Source of the DNA: Drosophila pseudoobscura
Taxonomy: Eukaryota; Arthropoda; Insecta; Diptera; Drosophilidae
DNA length: 64,000 nt
NCBI RefSeq assembly: GCF_009870125.1
Contig: NC_046681.1
Location: 8,321,001-8,385,000 of the forward strand
Reading direction: 5' to 3'
Shown piece by piece: positions 49,415-60,618 of the stretch; position 1 is the stretch's first letter; every line of letters starts with the position of its first letter. Both the position numbers and the translations under genes were made by a program. The notes below the pieces were generated by a model, which saw only the letters and a list, made by a program, of their open reading frames with translations, searched no databases and was not told where the DNA came from.

Positions 49415-52400
49415 CAACAGCAGCACAGAAGGCGGAGAAAGAAAAAAAACCTACTCCTCGGATTCATGCACACACTTCTCATCTTCTCGCACGGAATTGT
49501 TTCAACAAGTTTTGAATCGGCTTTTTCACACCCGGTAATAGAAAAGAGATCAGAAAGAACGAAAAATAATGCAGGGAACTATGTCAAATTAATAATGATA
49601 CAAATGATCACAATCTGACAACTTTAACAGGTATTTTTGGGGAAAAAATGCAGGAAAGTCTAGCCTCAGAGGCTTTATTAATACCAAAATCTAGTTTTTT
49701 CTGGGCATTTTGCATATAAAAAATTCAAAAGGAAAACTTTATACTTAGATCCACAAAAAAATTAACTGATTACCGGGTATCCCATAGTTCATATATCTCA
49801 CTTATCGTTCCTGCTTTGTTGTTCCGCTGCTCGTAGTACCCCTTGGAGGTAAGTAGGTTCAGAATGGGACCCGACTGGGTCCGGGTTATAAATTTACATG
49901 CCTAGTTATACCAGTTATTTCCTTCCCCTGCCCCGAGGGCGTATGGTAGCGTCAGTGGCAGCTGCCTGTAAGGCTTCAAATGCAACTAAATTTAATTGTA
50001 ATATTGCAATTGTTGCTGCTGAGTATGTACAAAAGTTTTACTGAATTTATTATGGGTGCTGTAGTTGCTGCTGCATAAATTATTGTTATTCATTTATGAA
50101 ACTGTTTCAATCTCCCCCGAAGTACAATGGAAATATGTTCGCATGCCCGCAGAAACCCTGCATGTAGCTTGAATTGGTTTTTGCTTTAAGCATCATGCTT
50201 TTCCGCTTTTATATCAGGGAAAGGTTTAATATGGGTTCCTTCCGTTTCCGTTTAATTGACATTCTATTTCCATCAGGCTAACAAAATCACCCGATGGCTA
50301 ATCGAGATATCTTGTCACAGGCCATAAGAGGTAGTGTCTATTCAATATTCAGTGGAAATCATGATAGCCTTCCTTCTGAAGCCTTATTAATGGAAAAATG
50401 GAGAGCCTAGCGATAAGCTCTTAAGTGAGTTGCAGCCCACAATCTTGGCTAATGGATCTGAGACCTGGCTCATGTTTACAGATTTTAATCTAAAGTGCGA
50501 ACTCATTTTCCATTTTACACTTCACTGCTGTAAGCACATACAGGCTTGCTGCAAGACAGCTGCCTTGTATAAGCTTCATTGCAACAAATTCCATATAAAG
50601 GAAAAGTTGCTTGAGGAAGGAAGAGGAGCGACCCGACGGCAATGCGTTGTGTTCACTTTTTCTAGTCCTGGAAAATGGTGAATCCTCTTGCGATTCCCTG
50701 AGTCCTACTTTCGATTTGCATAAACCAACCAGTAAAAAATTGTAGTGATGGCATCAAGCCTGCAGTTCATGGGGTTGATCCAATCAATTGCAAATTAATT
50801 ACATTCCGAGAAGTGGATGCAGTAGCCAAAGAGATTTTCCCATTTAATTTTGAATAATTATTGGACAATTATTCCAATGTTAAGTCACAAACGAAATATA
50901 TTATGTATATATGCATATGTGCATGTATATATTTGTTCATTATATTCGTATATTCGTCTACAAACCACGAATCACCACGAATCCCTGCTCACAATCGTCT
51001 ACTACGGGTGGGCGAATGTGGACTACCTATTTTGCCCATAATCCTATGGAAAGTGAACATAAATAGTTATTCCAGAACGTATCTAATCACTTAATTAGCA
51101 CTATTAACATAAGAGTTTTCGAATATTGCGTCAGATACTTAAGTTGAATTTTCAAATTAAATTAATTATGACATGTTCTGTTATAAACTTACTTCACATT
51201 ACAATCAAACCTAAATGCTTAAAAACTTTTAATTGCAGGACTAAACATTTTTCCAACTATTTTCGTTGCAGGAGTAAAAACAGGAGTAACAGCAAACAAA
51301 TGTGTAGCATAATTAGCAGTGAGAAAGGAAATGAAATAAGAGACGTGGGCAAAATAAAAAATTTAAGTATGCAACAGAGGGACCCACAGCAACAGAAACA
51401 GGAACGAAAGCCGACTCGAGTAGACCATAAAAAAGGAGCCGCAGGAGCCCCACGGAACCCGTTTTGTAGGGCGCCAGCACATATAAAATTCCCTCACAAT
51501 GTTGCCCCACGGCACGGCACACACAGTGCAAATAATAATTTGCATTTTAACTTGCGCCGAAAATAAAGTGCAGAAGAATGTGCAGTTGGCATAAAATAGT
51601 CATAAACGGAATTCGTTCTGCCTTCTGGTGCCTGCTTCATTCCACATTCTGCCACTGCCCTTAGCTACATGGGGCTTCCGGATACCGCTGGCCATCGTGG
51701 AAGCTATCAAAGTAGTACATCGGTAATTTCATTTTCTATTTGTACACACATACACACAAACAGTTCACCCTCAGGCAAAGAATCAGGCATGCACAAATTT
51801 AAAATGCATTAAAGTAAAATTGCAAACTTGTAAACGTACATAAATATATGGTGCCTACTCGTATAGACAGTGCGTGTCAAGTATGTATGTGCCGTTTTCT
51901 CATATTCAAAGAGAAAGTATCGCTAACACATATCGGTAACTAATTCTTTATTCTTTAACTAAGTTTAATTTTTGCTGAAATTTGTTTCCCATTCGAGAAG
52001 AAAAGCGCTGGGGAAAATACTTTTATTACATAATTAAAACTTTTTAATGAAGCTTTATTGCTTATCAAATATTTCGACTTTCAACAGACATTTTTTTATC
52101 AAAATAATTTTGCGCTAAGTGTTAAACTCCTTGAACAGTTTTTTTTTAGCCATTTCTCTTGCCTTGTTCGGATTTCATTTTGTCCTCAGTCTGCTAATCC
52201 CCTATGTGAACCTTAACTTTATCCTCGGAAATGAATTTATCTACAAGTACTCCTCATTCCCATCTACTAGCATATCTCCCCTCCATTGGTCGGGGAAGTG
52301 TCAAACAGGCAGACAAACACAAATTAATTTCAGCTGTCTACGGCTATACACAACCTCTTCGGTGAATAGGCCATGAATTCGCAGAGGGGCCTGTTTCAGT

Positions 52401-54830
52401 TGGAGTCCTCGACAATGGCAGGATACGTCGGAAATTATCAGCTCATTTGTCAGTCGTCACCACGAGGTGGAAAATAAATTACGCGACACTTTGGCCAAGC
52501 CTTGTGCTCGTAAGTCGACAATTTTGTTGTGGGTTGGAGTGACAGATAGGCTGTCTTGCCGTTGCCATAGAATTGCCTACATTCCCATTAATTCACGCAC
52601 AACAGGCAACAAGACGTGTTTGTTAGCCCTTTCATAGCGTCCTACCCGGGCTCAGGTTTGTCTGTTCTACGCGGCTTTTGTTTGACACAAGCCATTTGTC
52701 AACTCATTATTGGCCCTGTCTGCCGCTTGATGCTGCCGGGAAAGGGCTGCTAATTGAAAACTTGGTTCAAGTCCTCTTTAAGATCGCCCTTTTTGTGTTT
52801 AATTTTTTTGGCGGCAGATCGGGCATACAAAAGCAAAGTGCATCACTCCATTGTCCTCGTCCTGTCAGATGCATTTTTTAAGCCTTGTGGCTCTTTTTTC
52901 AGCAGGCCCTGCAACGTCTTTTATTGGTGAAAAGAAGCGAAGTCAACAGCTTTTGGGGATAAAGTGTTTTCATCACTGTTGATGTTGAATCAATAGGCTT
53001 CTCTTGTTGGTTACTTTACCTTTATTTTCCTTTTTGAATTCTCATTTATTTCATCGCAAGAACTCCCTCAGGTACTGTGAACTGAATCTGATATTGGCAT
53101 TACCCCCAAGCCAGAGTATAAAAACCAATTATACGTTAAATGATTTTTAATGAATGACTTTACTGCATTCCTGGGTCCCGGGATACCAACTTGATACCCC
53201 AGTGCCTCATGCCCCATAGAAGAAGGAAAAGCGGAGGAAAATTAACAACGGCGTGGCTGCAAGGCCACAAAAAGATAAAAATTAAAGAATGCCTATTAGT
53301 TTAAAGTCCCACTAGAGCCACTTCTGTAAAAATATTTCCCATCATATACAACACTCATCATCAACTTGGCGGGCTGCTATTTTCACCCATTCTACTAATT
53401 GGTGTAGAGACAGAAAGCGTACGGCTAAATTACACTGGAACACACACAGATTTCATTATATTAAAAGTCGGCCAGGCGTTGCACACAACCCTCACGGCAA
53501 CAGGTGGACAGATGGGTAAGAGACCGAGCATATTTTATAATTAAGTAAAATAAAATAAATAAAAATAAAATCTTCCCAAACATTTAAACGTGTCAAACAG
53601 CAGCAGCAAAAGGCAAAGGCAGCCACCGCCGGACATATTAAAATTTGGTAAAAATATACAATTTAAGCTACTACTTAAAACTTTAGCCTTTTACATGGAA
53701 AGTTTTTCCTGCACAATATTCTCAAAAATGCTTGTCTAAGGACCGATGCTGGACCGCAGAAAAACTAAGTCAGAGAGCGAGTTCAATGAAAATTTCAAAT
53801 TCATTTCGTTTTGTTTTTAATGGGAACTCTTCTCTTATCCCAGACATTATTTTCGCATTTAAATACAGATTTTTCCAGCTCCAACCCAAGCGCGGGTGAC
53901 ATTTTATCAGACATCTAACACAACCCGCAGTCATAAACATTTTTCACAGCCAAAAGAAGACAAACAGAGGCATTTGACAACGCTGCTGGGTAAACAGACA
54001 TATAAGTTTCCATGGGATATTGCGGGGACTGAGATAAACTAGGGGGTCATTTACCATTCTTGCCCTGTTATTCCGGCACTCCCCCACATACCCATCAACC
54101 AGATGAGCTCTCATTTGTTTGGCATACTTCTAGGTGTCACCCAGCATATGAGGCTGGTTAATTAAAGCAATGCGATGGCGGGGTGCTGTTAGCGTGGCAG
54201 CCAATTTGTTGCGCCGACTAACCACGAATGTGGGTGCGAGTAGAAAAAAGAAAACCACTAGCAGGTCGTACTCTGGCAAATGAAAGGCGTAGTAAGGTAC
54301 AAATTTTGTAAAAGGTGCTATTTGATTTTTAACATATGTATGTATATATGTATGTATATTGTGACGCCTTGCATCAGAAGAATAAGTTAAAATAAGTAAA
54401 AAAAGGAATAGTATTAGGAGGCCACATTATCTATTATTGAATTATTTATGACTACCTTTTATTTTTTAATTTATTCTTGTAGCTCTTCATCTATGTAGCT
54501 CCTCCCTTATATTTATCAACAAATGGAATGTGGAAGTTGTGTTAGTTCCACACAAGCGAACCACCGAACGTCATCTTCTGTTGGAGCCTTGAGCATGTTC
54601 GATAGCAACGCGTTTTTGTAGGACACACAAGAAAATTCCCTCTGTTATAACATTTTTGGAGTTCTGTTAGGCTTCGGAGGTTTCGAAGCATTCATACAGT
54701 TTTTAACATGTCCGCCGAGGTGGGTCCGCATTTCAGTTTGTCGTTGATTCTGTAAGAGTGCGGCTTTGGAATATATCAGAGCGGATATATTTGTTAAGTG
54801 AAATATTTTAGTCGTCAGTTGATGTAGTAA
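49415..54830. other. no gene recognised
   Basis: AT-rich DNA. ORFs at 48814-49221 and 51126-51566 (+) have no motif. (TATG)n simple sequence occurs at about 54333-54358. Confidence 0.4.
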
Positions 54831-54840
54831 TATATAAAAG
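54831..54840 (+). promoter_or_regulatory. candidate TATA box
   Basis: TATATAAAAG is a near-consensus TATA box, with a TCAAAC initiator-like site about 30 bases on (near 54859). It is followed by a leader with a 9-codon ORF and a consensus splice donor, which together look like a gene start. An LTR promoter is the alternative. Confidence 0.4.
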
Positions 54841-54860
54841 CAGACGAGTTATAAGAAATC

Positions 54861-55012
54861 AAACATTCCTCCAATAAATTCGCTGCCACCGCTGCGAATT
54901 TTAAACAGTTTTAAATCAATATTCACAAACTTAAATAACTGAAAATGTTCCTCAACCTCAACGGGCATAAATAAGTAGTATCGCATAGGGTTCCACCTGA
55001 CTGACTGCACCA
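54861..55012 (+). other. candidate non-coding first exon with a 9-codon ORF
   Basis: Starts near the predicted initiator and ends at ACCA|GTAAGT, a full-consensus donor. It contains one short ORF, ATG at 54945 to TAA at 54974, encoding MFLNLNGHK. If real it is the 5' exon of a + strand gene whose later exons may include those near 57-61 kb. No linkage can be shown from sequence. Confidence 0.28.
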
Positions 55013-57396
55013 GTAAGTATGCAATCCTTGCTTAACTTGTAATATCAGAATTATTGCAACGAATGTAACTACCAATAAGGTATAAATAAATATACATAAG
55101 AATCATTACCAAGCCAGTCAAAACGTTGAAGCCATCTCAAGAACATTTTCCATGAATTGCATTTTCAATTAAGTAATGAAATACGGAACGTGTTGTTGGA
55201 TTACATGAACAAATGTGCCAAGCAAAATAATTAATTGATTAAATCCAGTTACATTCGAGTACTAGAGTACTGGAGGAGTCTAAGCTGAGCCTAAATGGTT
55301 TACATAATAATAATGCGATTGTTTGGTCACTCTACCAATTGTTTAAGGACAATAACTGATTGAAAATAGACTAATTATATGCATTCCAAAAGGTATGTTT
55401 CTAAAGGAAGATTGCAACTGCATGATCTCACCATATATGCAATAGGCTTAAAACTACCTGTATTATCTGTATTACTAAAAAGAATCAAAAAATACACCCC
55501 AAGTACAGTCATCATTAGTTTTCTATCAGTCTTTTTAAAAGTTTAATTTTATGCAATACAATCGATTACTACCATTTCAGTATATCATGGATATTCTCCT
55601 TGTACTAATCCCTGAACAAAAATCCACTCACAATTCTCAATCTATTCCAAGGATATACCCCCAATCGCTGTTTGGAATTTGTTTGGTCGTTAGGAAAATT
55701 ACAGATTGGTCTGGATTGGTCAGATTGGCATATTTGCATTCGAGAGTTTCACAATCAAACTTAAAATATTTCAAATCATTGACAATTAATATTAACAGTA
55801 TGCTGTGGTTAAAATTCCATTCACACAATTGCATGCCATGGCACATGAGCAGATACCAAATGAATCCTTTTGTGATGGACTAGCAAAAACAGCAGGCTGC
55901 CATCTACAGATACATCCCACTCTAAGTATGTTATAAATAATGAAGCTTGACAATGGGGGAGGGACGATATTCTAGGTCACGGAAGAATAACTATGAAATG
56001 ACCAACAAGTGCAGCAATCAACTATTTTTTCGGTCATTTCACAGAGTAACCCAAAAACAAATTATAGCAAACAAAAAAAAACCCTGTGGTTTCTTGAGGA
56101 AAGTGGAATTTTCCTAGGTTCGACCTTTATCAAATATCTTTAACTATTTCCATATATTTGGTTGACAATTTTTCTTGGTATGTAGAAGTTTGGCTTTTAC
56201 ATATATTTCCACTCCTGAACATAAAAGGGATGACAAGGACATCAGAAATGGGCATTCAAACGGAATAAAATGTGTCAGCCATAGTGATATTCCCCTGCAT
56301 CTCGGTTTACTATAGATTTATCATCTCCTGAGTCAGTGGCCCTGCCTCTACATCAAGTATATCCCACCCTTCTCCTAGGGCACTCTTTACCACCCATTAA
56401 AAGTTACAGACGACTTGCGTTGTTAGTATGAAAATTGAAAATATTTCTTTGGCCACCCTCCTGAATAGATTTGAGCAGTCTGTCGACATGGCTACATTCA
56501 AAAACCAAATCAAAGTAGTATGTATGCAAAATTTAAGGAGACTCTCAACAGATGAAGCACCCTTGAATGTGGTCTCGTTAATTGGCATTTGTGACTGACC
56601 TGACTGACTGATCCTGTTGCTTCTTTCCATAAGCAGTTGGCAGACAGTTTCCCTCTATAGGTATTTCCCTTTAAGCAGCATTCACGTCCGTACTTCAGAC
56701 GCTACCTCATACTTTCCATGTATCTGCATGTATTTATTATTTAATGAATATTTTTTCTACATATGAAGCTGCACTCTGCCCAGCAGTCGTTAGCTTTTGT
56801 GCGTGGGTAATCTCCCTTAAGGCCACCTGCCACAATTTTCATATTTCTGTATTTCTTTGTTCTGGGAAAGCTTACTTTGTTCATTTCATGCCGCAAATAA
56901 AACGAGAGAACAGCATACAAAGAAAAATTTCAATTAAGGAAATGATTCCCTTTTACATATTTGTGTAATTTTTTCTGAAATAAGTTCATAGTTCATTTGT
57001 AATAGCCACAATACCGAAGACTTCTTTCACTCCATTCAAGAAGAAATAAAGGCCAAAAATGTTTGTGCTTGGATAACCATGCATTAAGCCATACACCATG
57101 GATGATTGTTTTTTGGGTTTCCAGGTCTTAACTCGTCCCTTTATCATATATGTTTGGGACTTAACGCGTCTGTAGTGATTTGATGATTTCCACCGACCCA
57201 AGCAATAGGCAACCGTCCTCTTCCTTCCCATCAGGCCTCAGGAGGGTTCCATTGATTTAAGCACTTCTTCCAGAGCCACACGGCGTATGAGTAATGTGCT
57301 GCGATGTACCGAAAAGTTGGCTCGTCGACGCCGCGTGTGCCCAGAGTATACGTATCCCCGACTCCATTTCTGATTTGCTTCTTTTTTCTGTTGCAG
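55013..57396. other. no gene recognised
   Basis: AT-rich sequence, possibly the first intron of a + strand transcript. ORFs present have no known features. Confidence 0.4.
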
Positions 57397-57534
57397 GAAT
57401 TGAGGAAACCCCAAGAACTAATCCGACCGCTGCGGAAATTGGAAATCGGAATGAAGTGTCAACCAAGCCTACCCCAAAGGATTGAAACGGAATACGAGAG
57501 TCGTTTGGTCAGTGAGCGTCGGTCGATCGTCTAA
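57397..57534 (+). CDS. candidate terminal exon, unidentified
   Basis: CTTCTTTTTTCTGTTGCAG is a strong acceptor. The frame that starts in phase 0 runs 45 codons (ELRKPQELIRPLRKLEIGMK to SERRSIV) to TAA, and is rich in Arg, Lys and Glu as in a charged protein tail. A second frame (beginning IEETPRTNPTAAEIG) is also open for 28 codons, so the phase is uncertain. Minus-strand frames are open here too, which lowers confidence. Confidence 0.22.
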   Translation, partial: ELRKPQELIRPLRKLEIGMKCQPSLPQRIETEYESRLVSERRSIV

Positions 57535-58543
57535 TTCTACCCGAAATTGACTTTTGATTGCACGACTCCAACACACAGTATCAGCCACGTGTCTTTCCAC
57601 GAGGGAGGGTAACTTTCCACCTGCTGGATCCATGCTCATGCTGCTGACCGAAAGTGACACATGGCAATGTACCTTATGATATCTGTCGTCGCCTGTGCTA
57701 TTAAAATCGCGCGGTCGTCACTGGCGCCACTGGCGCAGCGGAGACAGCTATCCAGGAGCGTGCGATACATATGACTTGAAAATGGGGGCTTAGCAAATCG
57801 AGGTGAGTGATTACTACAGCGGATTCCAAAATCCCAATCATTTTTCAATCGTTCAATCAGCATCCTAAATTTTTCCCAACTAAACGAATCTATGAATTTC
57901 CCTAAATTGATACTTCAATAAGCAGATGTTCCGCATCTCGTTTAGTTGTTTGCCAAGTAAAATATACATACAATTTCTGTACCTAGAAACATATTACCCC
58001 ATACTGAAGACTGACCCTATATTATACATTAATTTTCACTTTGTTTGTCTGCAGCTTGCCGCAAAATCAGCTGGGCGCAACCATGTCGCAGACGATGTAC
58101 CCAAAAATCCGCACAAACGCTGCCAATGTGATATTAATTTTGTGGAACGCTCTGCGGTAATTAAGCAAAATGTTTTGCCAAATCCTTTTTAGGTGGCTGT
58201 ACCAGACCCAGCATTCAGTTAGATAATTAAATTGGTATGATTTTAGATTACATTTACCATTACAAATAAAATGAAACCGAATACAAGAAGTGTGTTTCTT
58301 TTTAGCTTAAAAAAAGGTAGTAAAATCACAGAAAGTAATTTTCTTCAACTTAAAGCTGAACATAGTTCTCTTTAAATATTTTATATACTGTAAAGAATTT
58401 TTTTGGAGGAACAACTACTTCCTATTTAATGGAACTCTCCCCAAAAACCGTACACCTATACCCATATATTGTAAGCGCCAAATGGAATACAAATCAGTTC
58501 CTACTTAGTCGTAAACACTTAAGGCTCTTGAACAGTTGCCAAG
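57535..58543. other. no confirmed gene
   Basis: Contains a GC-rich stretch up to about 57790. An exon-like block at about 58055-58158 has an acceptor TTTGTCTGCAG and a weak donor GTAATT, and reads LAAKSAGRNHVADDVPKN. It is too weak to call. Confidence 0.35.
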
Positions 58544-58972
58544 TTGAATTTTCTGGCACGTGCCAAGAAACCACAAACCAAAAGGCAGCCAGCAGAGCCC
58601 ATTCCCAAACTCAAGCTCGAACCCAGATCAAACCTCAAGAATCGAACGCAGTTACACGAAAGGGCAAACAAAACACGGGTCTTGGTGGATACTGAATTTA
58701 AAGACAATTCTGCGTGTGACAGAGCGGACTTGGGTCCAGTCCGCTAAAGGCAAATATTACAATGGCAAATTGTAGTTTTGAAGGATGCAGCCTTCAGTGG
58801 GGGCGAAACGGAAGGAGCCGAAGAGGATGGGTTTATAACCATGTCGGAGTCTCACCACTCCGCTCCAGTCCAGTCCTGCCCCAAACCAACGGGTCAGACC
58901 GGGCACGATGCTCAAGTTAAGCGAATATGCAGAGCACTACTTATCCAGTTCCACGTACACGGACTCATATGA
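58544..58972 (+). pseudogene. 143-codon frame broken by one TAA
   Basis: One frame runs from 58544 to 58972 with a single stop (58745-58747). It reads FLARAKKPQTKRQPAEPIPK and RANKTRVLVDTEFKDNSA before the stop, and KDAAFSGGETEGAEEDGFIT after it. The composition is coding-like. A second frame opens near the end, ATG at 58908, giving the 29-codon reading MLKLSEYAEHYLSSSTYTDS... to a TAG at 58997. A possible donor GAG|GTAGGC lies at 58993. This could be a decayed gene or a first exon in the second frame. No family is recognised. Confidence 0.25.
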
Positions 58973-58997
58973 CTTTGCATCTGAAATCAGGAGGTAG

Positions 58998-60128
58998 GCA
59001 GCCAGCAAGGCAGGCAGTCGGCCTGCAGCCAGGCGAGATGGCTAATAACTTATGCCATTAGTAACTGTCCCATTGACGGTTTGCTAGTTGGCCTTATAAA
59101 CTCGTTAAAATTTCAGCCAAGTCACGTGGGTCCATCCATGTCCGCGCGTCTAACGTCTAACTAACTTCCGTAATCAAATAAATCTTTCATTTCGAATGCT
59201 GCACCGTGGGATCCCCTCGCGCTGCCTAGGTAAACCAACTTCTTTCAACTTTTCCACACATATCCTCATATTCGATAACCTTGCTTCAACTTACAATAAA
59301 ATAAATACAATAATAAAATAATAAAATGAATACAATAAAATTAGTATTCAGAGAAACTTCGACTTCATCGCTCAAAGTAAATTAACCTCATTTCCTTATT
59401 TAAATCTACAACAAGGCGAAGGCCAAGCTTCATTTCAAGCCAAGCTTCAGCCAACGGAGAGGAAGGACAATCTTGGAACGTGCGCCGACATAAATTTGGG
59501 GAATAAATGCTAGAAATTAAAATAGACTTCAATTTTATAGACAAATTACGTGGCAAGGCGTCGAAATGGGCTCGTTTCGCTGGCAAATGGCGTTGTGAAA
59601 CTTTAATTGCAGTTAAAACACAGTATATTTCTATAGTGACTACTGAAATGTTTATGAGTTTATTATTGCTGACTGTATCCAAAAAACATAGTGGCTCTGC
59701 ACAAGGAAATTTTTAAATTATATTTATATTATATTAAATTACATAAAATTCTTCTGAACGATCCTCCTTTTGGATCACAAAAGATGGTCTTTTATCTATT
59801 AAATACAAATAAATATCTGAGATCTTTTACGATTGCTCTCTCTTTTGCGTCACACACCACCTATTTCCTAAATAGTTCCTGGAAAAAGGCATTCCCATGA
59901 TGGCTTTAAAAATCCCAATTAATATGTTATCAACGAGAGGCCAAATGTCGCTCATAAAATTCAATCAAAAGCTTCTCGGCGAAAAGTTACGGACATAAAA
60001 CTCACACAAACAGAACAACCATAAACTTTTACAACACAGAAAACAAGAAGGAAACAAACAAATACAAAGCTCCTATCAAGATTACAGCTTCAAATGATGT
60101 TCATTTAGGGATCTCGATTTGATTACAG
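58998..60128. other. no gene; A/T-rich simple repeat at 59293-59340
   Basis: Mostly AT-rich with an (AATAAAAT)n-like simple stretch at 59293-59340. A 69-codon + strand ORF at 59507 has no motif. Confidence 0.4.
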
Positions 60129-60618
60129 TGGAGCAAATTGCAAGTGTCGTGCCAACAATTGGGTTGCATGCAGCGACATGCCGAGGGACATGGTCATTTC
60201 TGGCAGAAACAGGCAATCGAATCGTCTTAAATGAACAGGGTCAACCACAAAGTCTCGAGACTGATAAGCAGGCTAAGGACAAGTCATCCCTTTCAATACG
60301 ACGAGAAGGAGCATCAACAGCATCTGGAGGAGGACCTACCAAATCAATGGACTTAGATGAGAGACCGTCGATAAGTGCGAGTGCGAGTGGGCGAGCAGTT
60401 GGCATACCAGGCACTTCCGGTATGAATGCATTGTCGGCACCGGAAACGGCGAGAGTGCCTGCGGCTGGCAACAGCAATGCGGAGCAGCCACCAACATCAT
60501 CGCCTGCCACACCATTAACGGGAGCGGCATTGGGCAAACCCAATGATTGGGTTGTTATTCCTGTGTTTGCGGATATTGTTAAATTGGCATTGGGCAAAAG
60601 GGAGAACTGTTTGCAGCG
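60129..60618 (+). CDS. candidate internal exon, Ser/Ala/Pro-rich unidentified protein
   Basis: A 490-nt block opens after GATTACAG and ends at CAGCG|GTAAGC, a strong donor; the frame stops immediately after the splice site. Inside, 162 codons are open with two bases at each end. The N-terminal part (EQIASVVPTIGLHAA) is followed by a low-complexity Ser/Gly/Ala/Pro linker. A more ordered end follows, reading LGKPNDWVVIPVFADIVKLA then LGKRENCLQ. The codon pattern and GC content fit coding in this frame. A minus-strand frame is also open over the same DNA and is the alternative. The acceptor tract is only fair. I do not recognise the protein. Confidence 0.45.

Noticed and set aside
54577..54930. 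Copia-type LTR starting TGTTGGAGCC
   Set aside because: No matching TCCAACA-like end, no target duplication and no primer binding site were found.
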